Part shown: positions 29,215 to 36,858 of the stretch, one piece after another
Numbering within the stretch: the first letter of the stretch is position 1
How the letters are laid out: each line of letters begins with the position of its first letter
Assembly: GCF_900129975.1 (NCBI RefSeq)
Contig: NZ_FSRG01000004.1
Coordinates: 248,001 to 312,000 of the forward strand
Length of the DNA: 64,000 bases
From: Halodesulfovibrio marinisediminis DSM 17456
GTDB lineage: Bacteria > Desulfobacterota > Desulfovibrionia > Desulfovibrionales > Desulfovibrionaceae
Reading direction: 5' to 3'
The notes under the pieces: model-generated
Database searches by the model: none
The model's input: only the letters and a program-made list of their open reading frames with translations
What the model was told of the DNA's origin: nothing
Position numbers and translations under genes: made by a program

Positions 29215-30555
29215 ATGTCTATTCAGCAGAAAATAAACACAAAAAGAGTATGCTTGTTTGTTGTTGCAGTAGTATTAGTTGTTGCAGCAGCGTATTCATC
29301 ATTAACACCATCACAAACCGAACAGATCGCTCAGAGCGGAAGTGAAAATGCCACTCCTGTCGCTACTTCTACAGTATCACCGGAAGTCCTTGTTGCTTCA
29401 GCGACGCAAGAAGCTCAGGCTATTTCAGAACCTGCGCTACCTCCACAGCCTGTTGTGGAAGTGTTCAACGGGAAAATAGAAAAAGGGGCAACTGCCTCCA
29501 CTCTTCTGAATAAATGGCTTACCAAAGCGGAAGTATATCAGCTTGCAGCCGCAACTGATAAAGCATTCCGTCTCACCAAAATCCGTCGGGGACGACCATA
29601 CAGAGTCGTTACCACCGATGGGGAATTCACAAGATTTGAATACGAGATCGATAACGATCAATATCTGTCTGTAGCAAAAACAGATGAAGGTTTTGTGGCC
29701 GAATGCAAGGATATTAAGTACGACATTATCACCGAGCGTGTTAATGGTATTATTGCATCAAGCTTGTATGAAGCTATGACTGCTAGTGGTGAAAAGCCTG
29801 CGCTTGCTGTTCGGATTGGTGATATCTTCGGTTGGGAGATCGACTTTATCCGTGACATCCGAAAGAATGACTCTTTTACTGCAGTTGTTGAAAAGCGCTA
29901 CCGTGATGGCAAATTTCAAGGCTACGGGAAGATTCTCGCTGCCCGTTTTGTGAATCAGGGTAACAAGTATGAAGGGTATTACTTGAAGGATAAGGATGGC
30001 TTTACGCAGTATTATACTGCGGATGGCAAAAACCTGCGTCGTGCGTTCTTAAAAGCGCCACTCAAGTTTACTCGAATTTCTTCTAAGTTCACCAATCGTC
30101 GTTTGCATCCGATTCTTAAGACATACCGCCCACATCATGGTGTTGATTATGCCGCCCCTCGCGGAACTCCTGTGTATGCTATTGGCAACGGAAAGATTGT
30201 TAAGGTTTCTCGCAGTAGAGGTGCTGGTAAGTATGTGAAAATTCGTCATAGCAATGGGTATGAATCTGCCTACTTACACCTTAGTCGATTTGCCAGAGGA
30301 CTTAAGGTTGGTAAAAAGGTTAAGCAGGGACAGTTGATTGCTTATGTAGGTTCCACAGGGTATTCAACCGGCCCGCATCTTGACTTTCGTATGAAAAGGA
30401 ACGGGAAGTATATTAACCCGACAAGAGCAACAAACCCGCGTGCACCAAAGGCTACCAAAGAACAACTTACTATTTTGAAAGAAAAGGTAGAGTTGCTTCG
30501 TCTGGATAATGATACTGCTCAGGCCCCTGAACAGGTTGTTGGCAAGGGAGCATAG
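29215..30555 (+). CDS. M23-family peptidoglycan DD-metallopeptidase
   Basis: A 446-residue envelope protein. An uncleaved N-terminal membrane anchor lies at about residues 10-30, then a low-complexity linker, an OapA-like/LysM-like region ('VEVFNGKIEKGATASTLLNKWLT', 'YRVVTTDGEFTRFEYEIDNDQYL') and the M23 catalytic domain from about 295. The zinc ligands His307 and Asp311 are in 'HHGVDYAAPRGTPV'. The third ligand position, normally HLH, reads His388-Leu-Asp390 ('GPHLDFRM'). It would cut cross-links in the cell wall, or act as a LytM-type activator if the altered site is inactive. It is preceded by AAGGG. Confidence 0.85.
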   Translation: MSIQQKINTKRVCLFVVAVVLVVAAAYSSLTPSQTEQIAQSGSENATPVATSTVSPEVLVASATQEAQAISEPALPPQPVVEVFNGKIEKGATASTLLNKWLTKAEVYQLAAATDKAFRLTKIRRGRPYRVVTTDGEFTRFEYEIDNDQYLSVAKTDEGFVAECKDIKYDIITERVNGIIASSLYEAMTASGEKPALAVRIGDIFGWEIDFIRDIRKNDSFTAVVEKRYRDGKFQGYGKILAARFVNQGNKYEGYYLKDKDGFTQYYTADGKNLRRAFLKAPLKFTRISSKFTNRRLHPILKTYRPHHGVDYAAPRGTPVYAIGNGKIVKVSRSRGAGKYVKIRHSNGYESAYLHLSRFARGLKVGKKVKQGQLIAYVGSTGYSTGPHLDFRMKRNGKYINPTRATNPRAPKATKEQLTILKEKVELLRLDNDTAQAPEQVVGKGA

Positions 30556-30651
30556 GTTGTTTGACGAAAGCAGGTTCTAGTAGCTTGCATATTGAGCTTA
30601 ACCAGTTTTTATAACGGTGCGGCTTATATTTCATTAGGTTCGTGAATAAAT

Positions 30652-30685
30652 AAGGGTGGAGTTTTTTACTCCACCCTTTTTGTTT
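30652..30685 (+). terminator. Intrinsic terminator after the M23 gene
   Basis: AAGGGTGGAGT pairs with ACTCCACCCTT across a TTTTT loop, followed by TTTTGTTT. Confidence 0.9.
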
Positions 30686-30922
30686 GCCGATTTGATGAGT
30701 TTCAACCGTTCTATAACATTCCGTATTTTTTATGCTGTGACGAAGTGCTATATTCTTTTTGGAAGAAGGAACTTGTTTTTCAAGGTTACGTTGTATCTTA
30801 AGGCGGTAGCACAGTGTCTAGTGTGAGCTGTAAATAAAGTAGACGCTGTTTTTTTAGTTAAAAAAGAGCAGGTAGTAACGTTCCTGCCGGAGATGTTACG
30901 AGCCTTGAACATTCCCCCTTTT

Positions 30923-31252
30923 TTATTTTTCTTCCTCTTTAATTTCATCCTGACCGGTTAATTTCAAAATATCGTTGGCAGTTTTGCCATCCATAGCTGC
31001 ATAGACTTTCTTTTTAATTTCATCTTTAGAGAAGGTACCTTCCAATGTTGCTTCAAGTGTCTTTTTTGCAGTGAATGCTGCAAAAGCAGCTTTAACACGC
31101 AATTTGTCTTTTTCAGGTACTTCTTTCATTACTTCTTCATAAGAAGTATCAAAAGCTTCTTCAGAAGATCCATCAATTGTAGGGGTGCAGCCGATCAAGC
31201 CGAGCAGAAGAGCAGCTACAGCAAAAAATGTAATAATCTTTTTAAGTTTCAT
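30923..31252 (-). CDS. Small lipoprotein, DUF6694-like
   Basis: A 109-residue lipoprotein. The signal peptide ends 'LLLGLIGC', with acylation expected on Cys22. The mature part begins TPTIDGSSEEAFDTSYEEVM and is helical and Lys/Glu-rich. The 'IDGSSEEAF..S...V' opening resembles DUF6694 lipoproteins; function unknown. AAGGTGAACC precedes the ATG. It is a lone gene. Confidence 0.65.
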   Translation of the reverse strand: MKLKKIITFFAVAALLLGLIGCTPTIDGSSEEAFDTSYEEVMKEVPEKDKLRVKAAFAAFTAKKTLEATLEGTFSKDEIKKKVYAAMDGKTANDILKLTGQDEIKEEEK

Positions 31253-31612
31253 GGTTCACCTTTTGGGGTAGGAAAATGGAAATGCTCACAGTTGGAACAA
31301 TGGTATATTGGGCTATAAAAAGTCAACAGCACAGTTTTTAACATTGTAAGTCGTCTTTTATAGTTTAGTTACTAGGCGTTTCGAACTAAAGTAATTTTGA
31401 ATTGTTAGGCAGCAATATGAAAAATATTTTTTTGTAGAGAGAATGAAGGCTTTAGTGGCGAGTTCAACAGGAGACAGAGGGATACAGTAGATTAATAGAA
31501 AGGGGTATAGCGTGTTGTGTGCAAGAAAGAGCTTTTATTTTCTAAGAAATGAGAGTTCTTGATATTGATTGCGCTGGGGAAAGATGAGGTTTTTGTCTAT
31601 GGAGTTTGAATA

Positions 31613-31768
31613 GTGTCGGAGCTTATTTGTTATTGTTTTAGTTACACTGCCGAAGATATTGAGCAGGACGTTCTTGATAACGGAAGATCAACTATTTTTG
31701 AAATTATCATGAACGAGAAAAAGGTCGGTGGTTGTCAATGTGCGGAAAAAAATCCCAAAGGTTGTTGA
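31613..31768 (+). CDS. Small BFD-like [2Fe-2S]-binding protein
   Basis: A 51-residue protein starting with GTG at 31613, with GGAG 8 nt upstream; an in-frame ATG further up is blocked by a TAG. It begins SELICYCFSYTAEDIEQDV after the start residue and ends with GGCQCAEKNPKGC. The spacing CxC...CxC with 'T.EDI..DV...G.STI' between is that of bacterioferritin-associated-ferredoxin-like domains (as in BFD and the CopZ N-terminus), which bind one [2Fe-2S] cluster. It would serve iron or electron traffic in the cytoplasm. It lies just outside the recombinase relic. Confidence 0.65.
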   Translation: MSELICYCFSYTAEDIEQDVLDNGRSTIFEIIMNEKKVGGCQCAEKNPKGC

Positions 31769-31883
31769 TGTCTTGCGGACGTCCGCCGGGTAGTGGACAA
31801 TGTGATACGCGACAAGGGCATTGCACCAGTCTCTCCTAAGGTGCCCCTTTAGTTGTGAGTTTTTTATATCTTAGGAGAATGAT

Positions 31884-32006
31884 ATGGAATTCACTTTCGG
31901 TGTAGCCAATGTGAAGAGTTATTTTAAGAAAGGATGCCAGGTTAGCGAGATCGTGAGGCTGACGGGAATGAGCGAGGCCAGCATCTACAAAAAGCGCAGT
32001 GGATAA
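31884..32006 (+). CDS. 40-aa solitary HTH, relic of a serine recombinase
   Basis: The frame has a good ribosome site (AGGAGAATGAT) and ATG. Its product ends QVSEIVRLTGMSEASIYKKR, which matches the C-terminal helix-turn-helix of the serine recombinase at 34910-35467 ('PVREIVKLTGMGKSNVYKIR'); 'VKSYFKKG' also parallels 'VKEYLEKG'. The catalytic domain is missing. It is either a decayed copy of the recombinase that has kept a start by chance, or a short DNA-binding peptide that could compete for the recombinase site. Confidence 0.5.
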   Translation: MEFTFGVANVKSYFKKGCQVSEIVRLTGMSEASIYKKRSG

Positions 32007-32281
32007 GTATGCTGTCGCATCGGGGAGGTTCGAAAAAAAAAAGCAGTTGTGATTGTGAGAGCCTTTTTGTTCGATGGTTTCGGGGAGGGCGTCTTGACTA
32101 TTTTCGAAAGCTCTCTCATTTCTAGTATTTATATAACAGTCTGAAATAAATCAGCTTATTGTGTGGAGTGGCAGCTAGCCCTAGTCTTGCTGAAAATGAA
32201 AAGTACCCCATTTTGACCTACCTGCAAGGTGACGGATAGAGGAGGTCAGGTGCTTCTAGACTGCTAAGCTGTTGACCAGTG
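32007..32281. other. Decayed island end with att-like copy 1
   Basis: A non-coding stretch that parallels 33495-33714. It contains an att-like copy (32072-32097), the shared internal end sequence that follows it, and a GACCTACCT box near 32218. Confidence 0.5.
32072..32097. repeat. Degenerate att-like copy of the tRNA-Leu 3' end
   Basis: CGATGGTTTCGGGGAGGGCG here aligns with CGATGGTGCCGGGGGGGAGA at 33540. The next 22 bp (TATTTTCGAAAGCTCTCTCA) also align with the sequence after the 33.54-kb copy. It is too diverged to be a functional site. Confidence 0.5.
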
Positions 32282-33175
32282 CTATTTGTCGATGCTTACC
32301 CTGTTTCTTCCATTAGTTTTGCTTAGGTATAGCTGTTGGTCAGCTCTCTGCAGAACAGAGTGTATGTCTTCATTCTTTTTGGCAATTGTTCCGCCGACTG
32401 ATGCTGTTACTTTGATAATAGTATTATCATGTTCCAACCAACTTTTTTCAACCAGCATACGAACTCTTTCCCCTACGGTAAGTAAATCCTGGATAGTGCT
32501 AGTAGGGAGAATGAGCAAAAACTCCTCTCCGCCCCAACGAGATGCGGTATCAGTATTTCGTAAACCTGAATTGAGAGAGCTTGCGACCATGCGCAGTATT
32601 TCATCTCCGATAGCGTGCCCCCAAGTGTCGTTAATGGTTTTAAAATGATCAATATCAACAAATAGTACCCCGTAAGAAGTGTCGGTTGGTGGGCGAGAAA
32701 CCTTTTTCAATGTCATTTCGCCAAAACGCCTATTGCCAATCCCTGTTAGCCAATCTTGCAAGGCTTCTTCACGTAGTTTTTCTACCTCTGCAACAAGCTG
32801 TTCTTGAGCGGAAAGTAGCGAGTAAAACTGGGTACCTCCAATGATAGTTCCAAGTTGGTTTTGTAACGGGTAGGTCTTAACTCTTAGCGCTATGCGATGA
32901 CCGTTTTTGTGGCGCAAAAAAACACTATGCTCTGAATGCGTCTTTTTTTGAACAGCCTCTTTTAGAGGGCAATCAGTATCACACAATTCTTTTCCTTCGG
33001 AGTTAATAGAGCATAGCTTGTTATTAGCGCATGGGTTGCCAAGTACTTCAACCGAGCTATACCCAGTTATTTTTTCCATCGCCTTATTCCAAAATAATAT
33101 TTCATTATTTGTATCAACAACAGAAACCCCATCAGGAAGGACAGTAAGTACTTCTCGGTAAAAATTTTTTTCCAT
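32282..33175 (-). CDS. PAS-GGDEF diguanylate cyclase (copy 1)
   Basis: A 297-residue protein. An N-terminal PAS domain (about 5-120) carries four cysteines (49, 55, 65, 69, spacing C-x5-C-x9-C-x3-C). A short coiled linker leads to a GGDEF domain. The active-site loop is GGEEF at 215-219, with the allosteric I-site RNTD at 206-209 intact, so it should make cyclic di-GMP with product inhibition. No membrane segment is present, so it is cytoplasmic. TTAGGAGC precedes the ATG. It aligns without gaps over its core with the protein at 33715-34644, indicating duplication. Confidence 0.9.
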   Translation of the reverse strand: MEKNFYREVLTVLPDGVSVVDTNNEILFWNKAMEKITGYSSVEVLGNPCANNKLCSINSEGKELCDTDCPLKEAVQKKTHSEHSVFLRHKNGHRIALRVKTYPLQNQLGTIIGGTQFYSLLSAQEQLVAEVEKLREEALQDWLTGIGNRRFGEMTLKKVSRPPTDTSYGVLFVDIDHFKTINDTWGHAIGDEILRMVASSLNSGLRNTDTASRWGGEEFLLILPTSTIQDLLTVGERVRMLVEKSWLEHDNTIIKVTASVGGTIAKKNEDIHSVLQRADQQLYLSKTNGRNRVSIDK

Positions 33176-33541
33176 AGAACTTGCTCCTAACCGTAGGTGT
33201 GATGTTCTTAACTAACATACTTCACCTACCCATTAGCAATTACAATTGGGAACATGTCACTTCTTTTTATTTTGTTGAGATTACGCAATTGGCTGTTTTA
33301 AAGAGGGAATAGTCGTAGTGGCTACTTTTGTGCTTTGTTAAGACAGACTATTTTAGAGAGAAAAGAGACGGATTGTTGTTAGGTTGGGCTGCCTGCACTG
33401 TGTAGCAAGGCAAGAGATGGGATGATAAGTAGACGACGTCGGAGTGATGTGACCAACTTGGAGTCTACTTTGTGTAACCTGAAGTGTTGATGGGGATCGA
33501 AACGAAAAAAGCTCTTGCGAATGCAAGAGCTTTTATATTCG
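33176..33541. other. Non-coding stretch with relic tRNA terminator
   Basis: No gene is seen. From about 33466 the sequence parallels 41415-41491, including the hairpin AAGCTCTTGC.GAA.TGCAAGAGCTT (about 33509-33532), which looks like the original downstream terminator of the tRNA-Leu gene. Confidence 0.5.
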
Positions 33542-33564
33542 ATGGTGCCGGGGGGGAGACTCGA
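33542..33564. repeat. Distal attachment site: 23-nt copy of the tRNA-Leu 3' end
   Basis: 23 bases, beginning ATGGTGCCGGGGGGG, are identical and in the same orientation to 41492-41514, which cover the CCA end, acceptor strand and most of the T-arm of tRNA-Leu(CAG). Identity stops inside the T-loop. The flank on the far side also matches (tRNA-like terminator). It marks the distal boundary of the integrated element. Confidence 0.8.
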
Positions 33565-33714
33565 CTATTCTCGGAAGTTCTCTCATCTCTGGCTTTGATA
33601 TAAGTATCTGCACTTGTTTTGTTTTCTGCTTCAAATGTCAACGCTTCCTAGTTTCGCAGAAATTGAAAGTTAACCCATTTTTGACCTACCTACAAGGGGG
33701 TTGAAGAAAGGCGG

Positions 33715-34644
33715 TTAAATGCCTCCAGTGTGTTTATTAGTGATCAGTATTGCATCGTCGATGCTTACCATATTTCTTCCATTGCTTTTGCAAAAGTACA
33801 GTTGCTTGTCAGCACGTTGAAGCACGGAAGTTACATCTTCGCCTTTTGTTACCATAGCTCCGCCAATTGACGCTGTAACTTTGATAATAGTCCCCTGATA
33901 CTCCAACCAGCTTTTTTCAACCAACATTCGTAGGCGTTCACCGATGGTGACCAGTTCCTGAACGGTGCTTGAGGGGAGAATAAGTAGAAACTCTTCGCCA
34001 CCCCAGCGTGATATTGCGTCGCCAGTACGCAATCCTGAGCTAACAGAGTTGGCGACCATGCGAAGCACGTCATCTCCTACAGAGTGTCCCCATGTGTCAT
34101 TAACATGTTTGAAGTGATCAATATCGACGAACAAAAGACCGTAGGGAGTGTCCGATGCTTTGCGAGTGAGGTTTTCCAGTGTGATTTCACCAAAGCGTCT
34201 ATTGCCAACTTTTGTTAGTCTGTCTGTTAGGGCTGTGTTACGTAGTTTTTCAAGCTCTGCTAAAAAATTATCTTGAGAAGAGAGTTGGGAAAAGAACTCA
34301 ACAGCGCCAACTACTTTTCCCGCCTGATCCTTTAACGGAGTGGCTTTGACTGTAACTGGCACACGGTGACCAAGTTTATGGTGTAAAAAAACGTCGGCTT
34401 CGGCAAGGTTGCCGTTACGGATCGTTGATCTAAGAGGGCAGCCTTTAGTGCATAGTTCTTCGCCTTCAGCAGTAACATGACAAAGCACGTTGTCAGCACA
34501 TCGTTTGCCGAGCACTTCTGAAGAGCTATACCCAGTTACCTTCTCTGCACCATCACTCCAGAATAATATTTCGCGTTTTTTATTTACAACATAGACCCCG
34601 TCAGAAAGAGCCATTAGGACGTCTTTATAAAAGTCTGTATCCAT
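33715..34644 (-). CDS. PAS-GGDEF diguanylate cyclase (copy 2, in the island)
   Basis: A 309-residue paralogue of the protein at 32282-33175. The PAS cysteines fall at the same residues (49, 55, 65, 69), as do the GGEEF loop (215-219) and the I-site RTGD (206-209). 'LLFVDIDHFKHVNDTWGHSVGDDVLRMVA' carries the substrate and metal residues. It should synthesise cyclic di-GMP in response to whatever the PAS domain senses; the four-cysteine pattern suggests metal, Fe-S or redox sensing (inference). AGGAGGACAATCG precedes the ATG. It is the first gene inside the distal att copy. Confidence 0.92.
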   Translation of the reverse strand: MDTDFYKDVLMALSDGVYVVNKKREILFWSDGAEKVTGYSSSEVLGKRCADNVLCHVTAEGEELCTKGCPLRSTIRNGNLAEADVFLHHKLGHRVPVTVKATPLKDQAGKVVGAVEFFSQLSSQDNFLAELEKLRNTALTDRLTKVGNRRFGEITLENLTRKASDTPYGLLFVDIDHFKHVNDTWGHSVGDDVLRMVANSVSSGLRTGDAISRWGGEEFLLILPSSTVQELVTIGERLRMLVEKSWLEYQGTIIKVTASIGGAMVTKGEDVTSVLQRADKQLYFCKSNGRNMVSIDDAILITNKHTGGI

Positions 34645-34847
34645 CGATTGTCCTCCTACTTATGGGCATAGTATATCTACTAAAATGCGTAATAGTGCTG
34701 AAGGCAAGTAGAATTTGTAGTTTTGTTCACTGATGATGTTTTGAAGCATATAACGACAAGGAGTAGTTCCAACGGGGGTATAGCCAAAGCGGAAGCACTG
34801 GAGCTCTGTCTAGATTGTCCATTTTAGGAGAGGGCACGACCTTTAAT

Positions 34848-34884
34848 GGTATTCCGCTTGAGATCTTGACTAAAGTGGAATACC
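34848..34884. promoter_or_regulatory. 37-bp palindrome upstream of the serine recombinase
   Basis: GGTATTCCGCTT at 34848-34859 and AAGTGGAATACC at 34873-34884 are inverted repeats (one wobble) around a 13-bp centre. The size and arm length suit a resolvase-dimer crossover site or an operator. A GGAATAC half copy recurs downstream of the gene at about 35552. Confidence 0.5.
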
Positions 34885-34909
34885 TTGAAGACGAATCAAG
34901 GAGAGCCCG

Positions 34910-35467
34910 ATGAACAAAGTCTTCACATATTGCCGTGTATCTACCACTGACCAGAATCTTGAGGCTCAGAAGGAAGAGCTGCTCAAAGCACATCCAGACT
35001 CAGAGCTCCACTGCGAAAAAGCTTCAGCAACAAGCATTGAGAAGCGCCCAATCTTGCAGGCGGTGTTAAAGGCCATCAGAGGCGGTGACAAGCTCGTTGT
35101 TTGGAAGATTGACAGATTGGTCAGGAACATGCGTGACTTGTCTGAGATCGTCGCTCTGCTCAAAGAAAGAGGTGCCTCGTTGGAGATCGTGGATCAGAAG
35201 ATTGATACCTCTACGCCGAGTGGCACCGCATTCCTGCAGATGTTGGGAGTTTTTGCCGAGTTTGAAACGAACATCCGTGCAGAGCGGCAAGCTATCGGCA
35301 TTGCCAAGGCCAAAGCGGAAGGAAAGTACAAAGGCAAACAAGCGAATCTCGCAAAGCATGCAGAGGTCAAAGAGTATCTGGAGAAAGGATATCCAGTTCG
35401 TGAGATCGTGAAGCTGACGGGAATGGGAAAGTCCAATGTCTACAAAATACGTAGTAAGTTGGCATAG
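34910..35467 (+). CDS. Serine recombinase (resolvase/invertase family)
   Basis: A 185-residue Pin/Hin-type recombinase. Catalytic Ser11 is in 'TYCRVSTTDQNLEAQ'; the conserved arginines are in 'WKIDRLVRNMRDL' and 'RAERQAIGIAKAKAEGKYKG', preceded by 'FLQMLGVFAEFETNIRAERQ'. The C-terminal HTH is 'PVREIVKLTGMGKSNVYKIR'. It cuts and rejoins DNA at two short sites by covalent serine linkage. GGAG precedes the ATG. It lies 26 bp after a 37-bp palindrome, a plausible site or operator. It may resolve or invert part of the island; no invertible gene pair was found. Confidence 0.92.
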   Translation: MNKVFTYCRVSTTDQNLEAQKEELLKAHPDSELHCEKASATSIEKRPILQAVLKAIRGGDKLVVWKIDRLVRNMRDLSEIVALLKERGASLEIVDQKIDTSTPSGTAFLQMLGVFAEFETNIRAERQAIGIAKAKAEGKYKGKQANLAKHAEVKEYLEKGYPVREIVKLTGMGKSNVYKIRSKLA

Positions 35468-35950
35468 TTGTGCTTAGCTTCTAAGCGTTTGAATTCAGTC
35501 ATGTGACCTGTTGGTTGTCTTTAGAATTTAAACGCCTGAGAAGCTCTGTATGGAATACTTTTAAAGTCGACCCCACCTGCAAAAAATAGCCGATCAGTGC
35601 AGATACACTGGAGTCGGATAAAATTTTGGCATGGGGCTTTTTTCGTTATTCATAACCACACCAGATAGTCGCACTGTCAATGTTGAGCTGCGTTGAGTGA
35701 GCGTTAGGGGTGACTGCAGATTCTGGATACGATGAGCATCCTGATGTGACCTTGTATGAGATGTTCGGTGAGTCGCCAAGGGGCGTAGTTGGTACAGCGA
35801 TGGAGTAAATACTCTTGAAGAGGCGCGTGCCTTCTTGGCTTCGTGGGAACTCCAGAAAGATATGGGCGATTAGAGTCTGTTTTAAGCGTCGAAAATAAAA
35901 AAGACGACCATTGGGTCGTCCTTGTGTTTTCAGGGGGCTTATCTGCGGCT
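35468..35950. other. Non-coding stretch with a possible decayed frame
   Basis: No intact gene. A frame from GTG at 35710 to a stop at 35808 is continued in another phase to 35873 (ending LEEARAFLASWELQKDMGD), which reads like a broken protein gene of unknown family. A GTCGACCCCACCTGCAA box lies near 35568. Confidence 0.3.
35895..35920 (-). terminator. Terminator of the 219-aa membrane-protein gene
   Basis: On the minus strand GACGACC pairs with GGTCGTC across a 4-nt loop and is followed by TTTTTTATTTT. Confidence 0.8.
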
Positions 35951-36610
35951 TTAGCTCTTTTCCAAAATTTTTAGCGCATCCTTGCGACTAATTTTCCGGT
36001 TTAGTGGGCTGTCTGGTGTAAGGTCAATGTAAGCAATCCTGTTAATGCGTTGTGGAGGTTGTTGAGTCGGAGCTAAAAGGGTTTTCAGTGTCTCTTGGTT
36101 GATTGTGACCTTGCATGATGTGTGAATTTTTTTTGAGGTATGTCCTTGAGTGGCAAAAATTTCGAGCTGATAAACTCCGGCCTGAGTAAAGATGGAGTTA
36201 TCAATTGTCCAGTCGAACTGGATGGTTTTACTTATGGCAGACTTGCCCATGACAGAGAGGGGATAAGCAAGACTTTCTTGTACCCACGTTGTCCCAGGTG
36301 TTGAATTGTTCAGTTTTCGAAAGGAATCCCAACGTATTAAATGTCCTTCATGATCTGCGCCACTTTGGGTGACTAAGAGGTGGGCATCAGTGATTTTTCC
36401 TGGTTTGTTTGCTTCGTTCGTAAACGTAGTCGGAATAAAAATGGATGTCCCGTTGGGGTTAGTTCCCAAAACTGCCTTTGAACCAAGAGATATTGATAAG
36501 GTAGGTGGGCGTAGCTGATTAAAGTAAAAGTTCCAGCATGAGAGCAGAAGGCCGACAACTGCGATGAAGAGTGTCAGGTATTGGAAAAGGTTAATTGCGT
36601 GTTCGTGCAT
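35951..36610 (-). CDS. Single-pass membrane protein with beta-rich domain, unknown
   Basis: A 219-residue protein. One N-terminal transmembrane helix (about 8-28, 'LFQYLTLFIAVVGLLLSCWNFYF') is followed by a Pro-Pro turn ('LRPPTLSIS') and a beta-sheet-like domain ('IFIPTTFTNEANKPGKITDAHLLV'). The C-terminus is short and charged. I do not recognise a named family. It resembles the island protein at 38657-39310 in layout and in the 'TxTN....P..I' stretch. GAGAGG precedes the ATG. It has its own terminator. Confidence 0.6.
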   Translation of the reverse strand: MHEHAINLFQYLTLFIAVVGLLLSCWNFYFNQLRPPTLSISLGSKAVLGTNPNGTSIFIPTTFTNEANKPGKITDAHLLVTQSGADHEGHLIRWDSFRKLNNSTPGTTWVQESLAYPLSVMGKSAISKTIQFDWTIDNSIFTQAGVYQLEIFATQGHTSKKIHTSCKVTINQETLKTLLAPTQQPPQRINRIAYIDLTPDSPLNRKISRKDALKILEKS

Positions 36611-36858
36611 GTTGGCCTCTCTTTTTTGGTTATTTTTTAATTATTATCTAATTATGTCAAGTGGTAAGCGTTTTTCGAACTTTCTGTTAGTGCGAAAGAA
36701 ACCGAGAGGGATCCATATATCAAGTTGAGGAGGACTTTTTACTTTTGTGTTGAAGACACGTTGTTGTCGGATGGTTGTACATTTTCTCTCCGAGTAATGG
36801 TAGACGCTGTTCTTTGTAGTTATTCTTGATTGTTGTATTTTACTTTAATTGGACTGTT

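Noticed and set aside
31775-31786. GCGGACGTCCGC perfect palindrome
   Set aside because: Only 12 bp, single copy, no T-run or partner site; noted but not interpretable.
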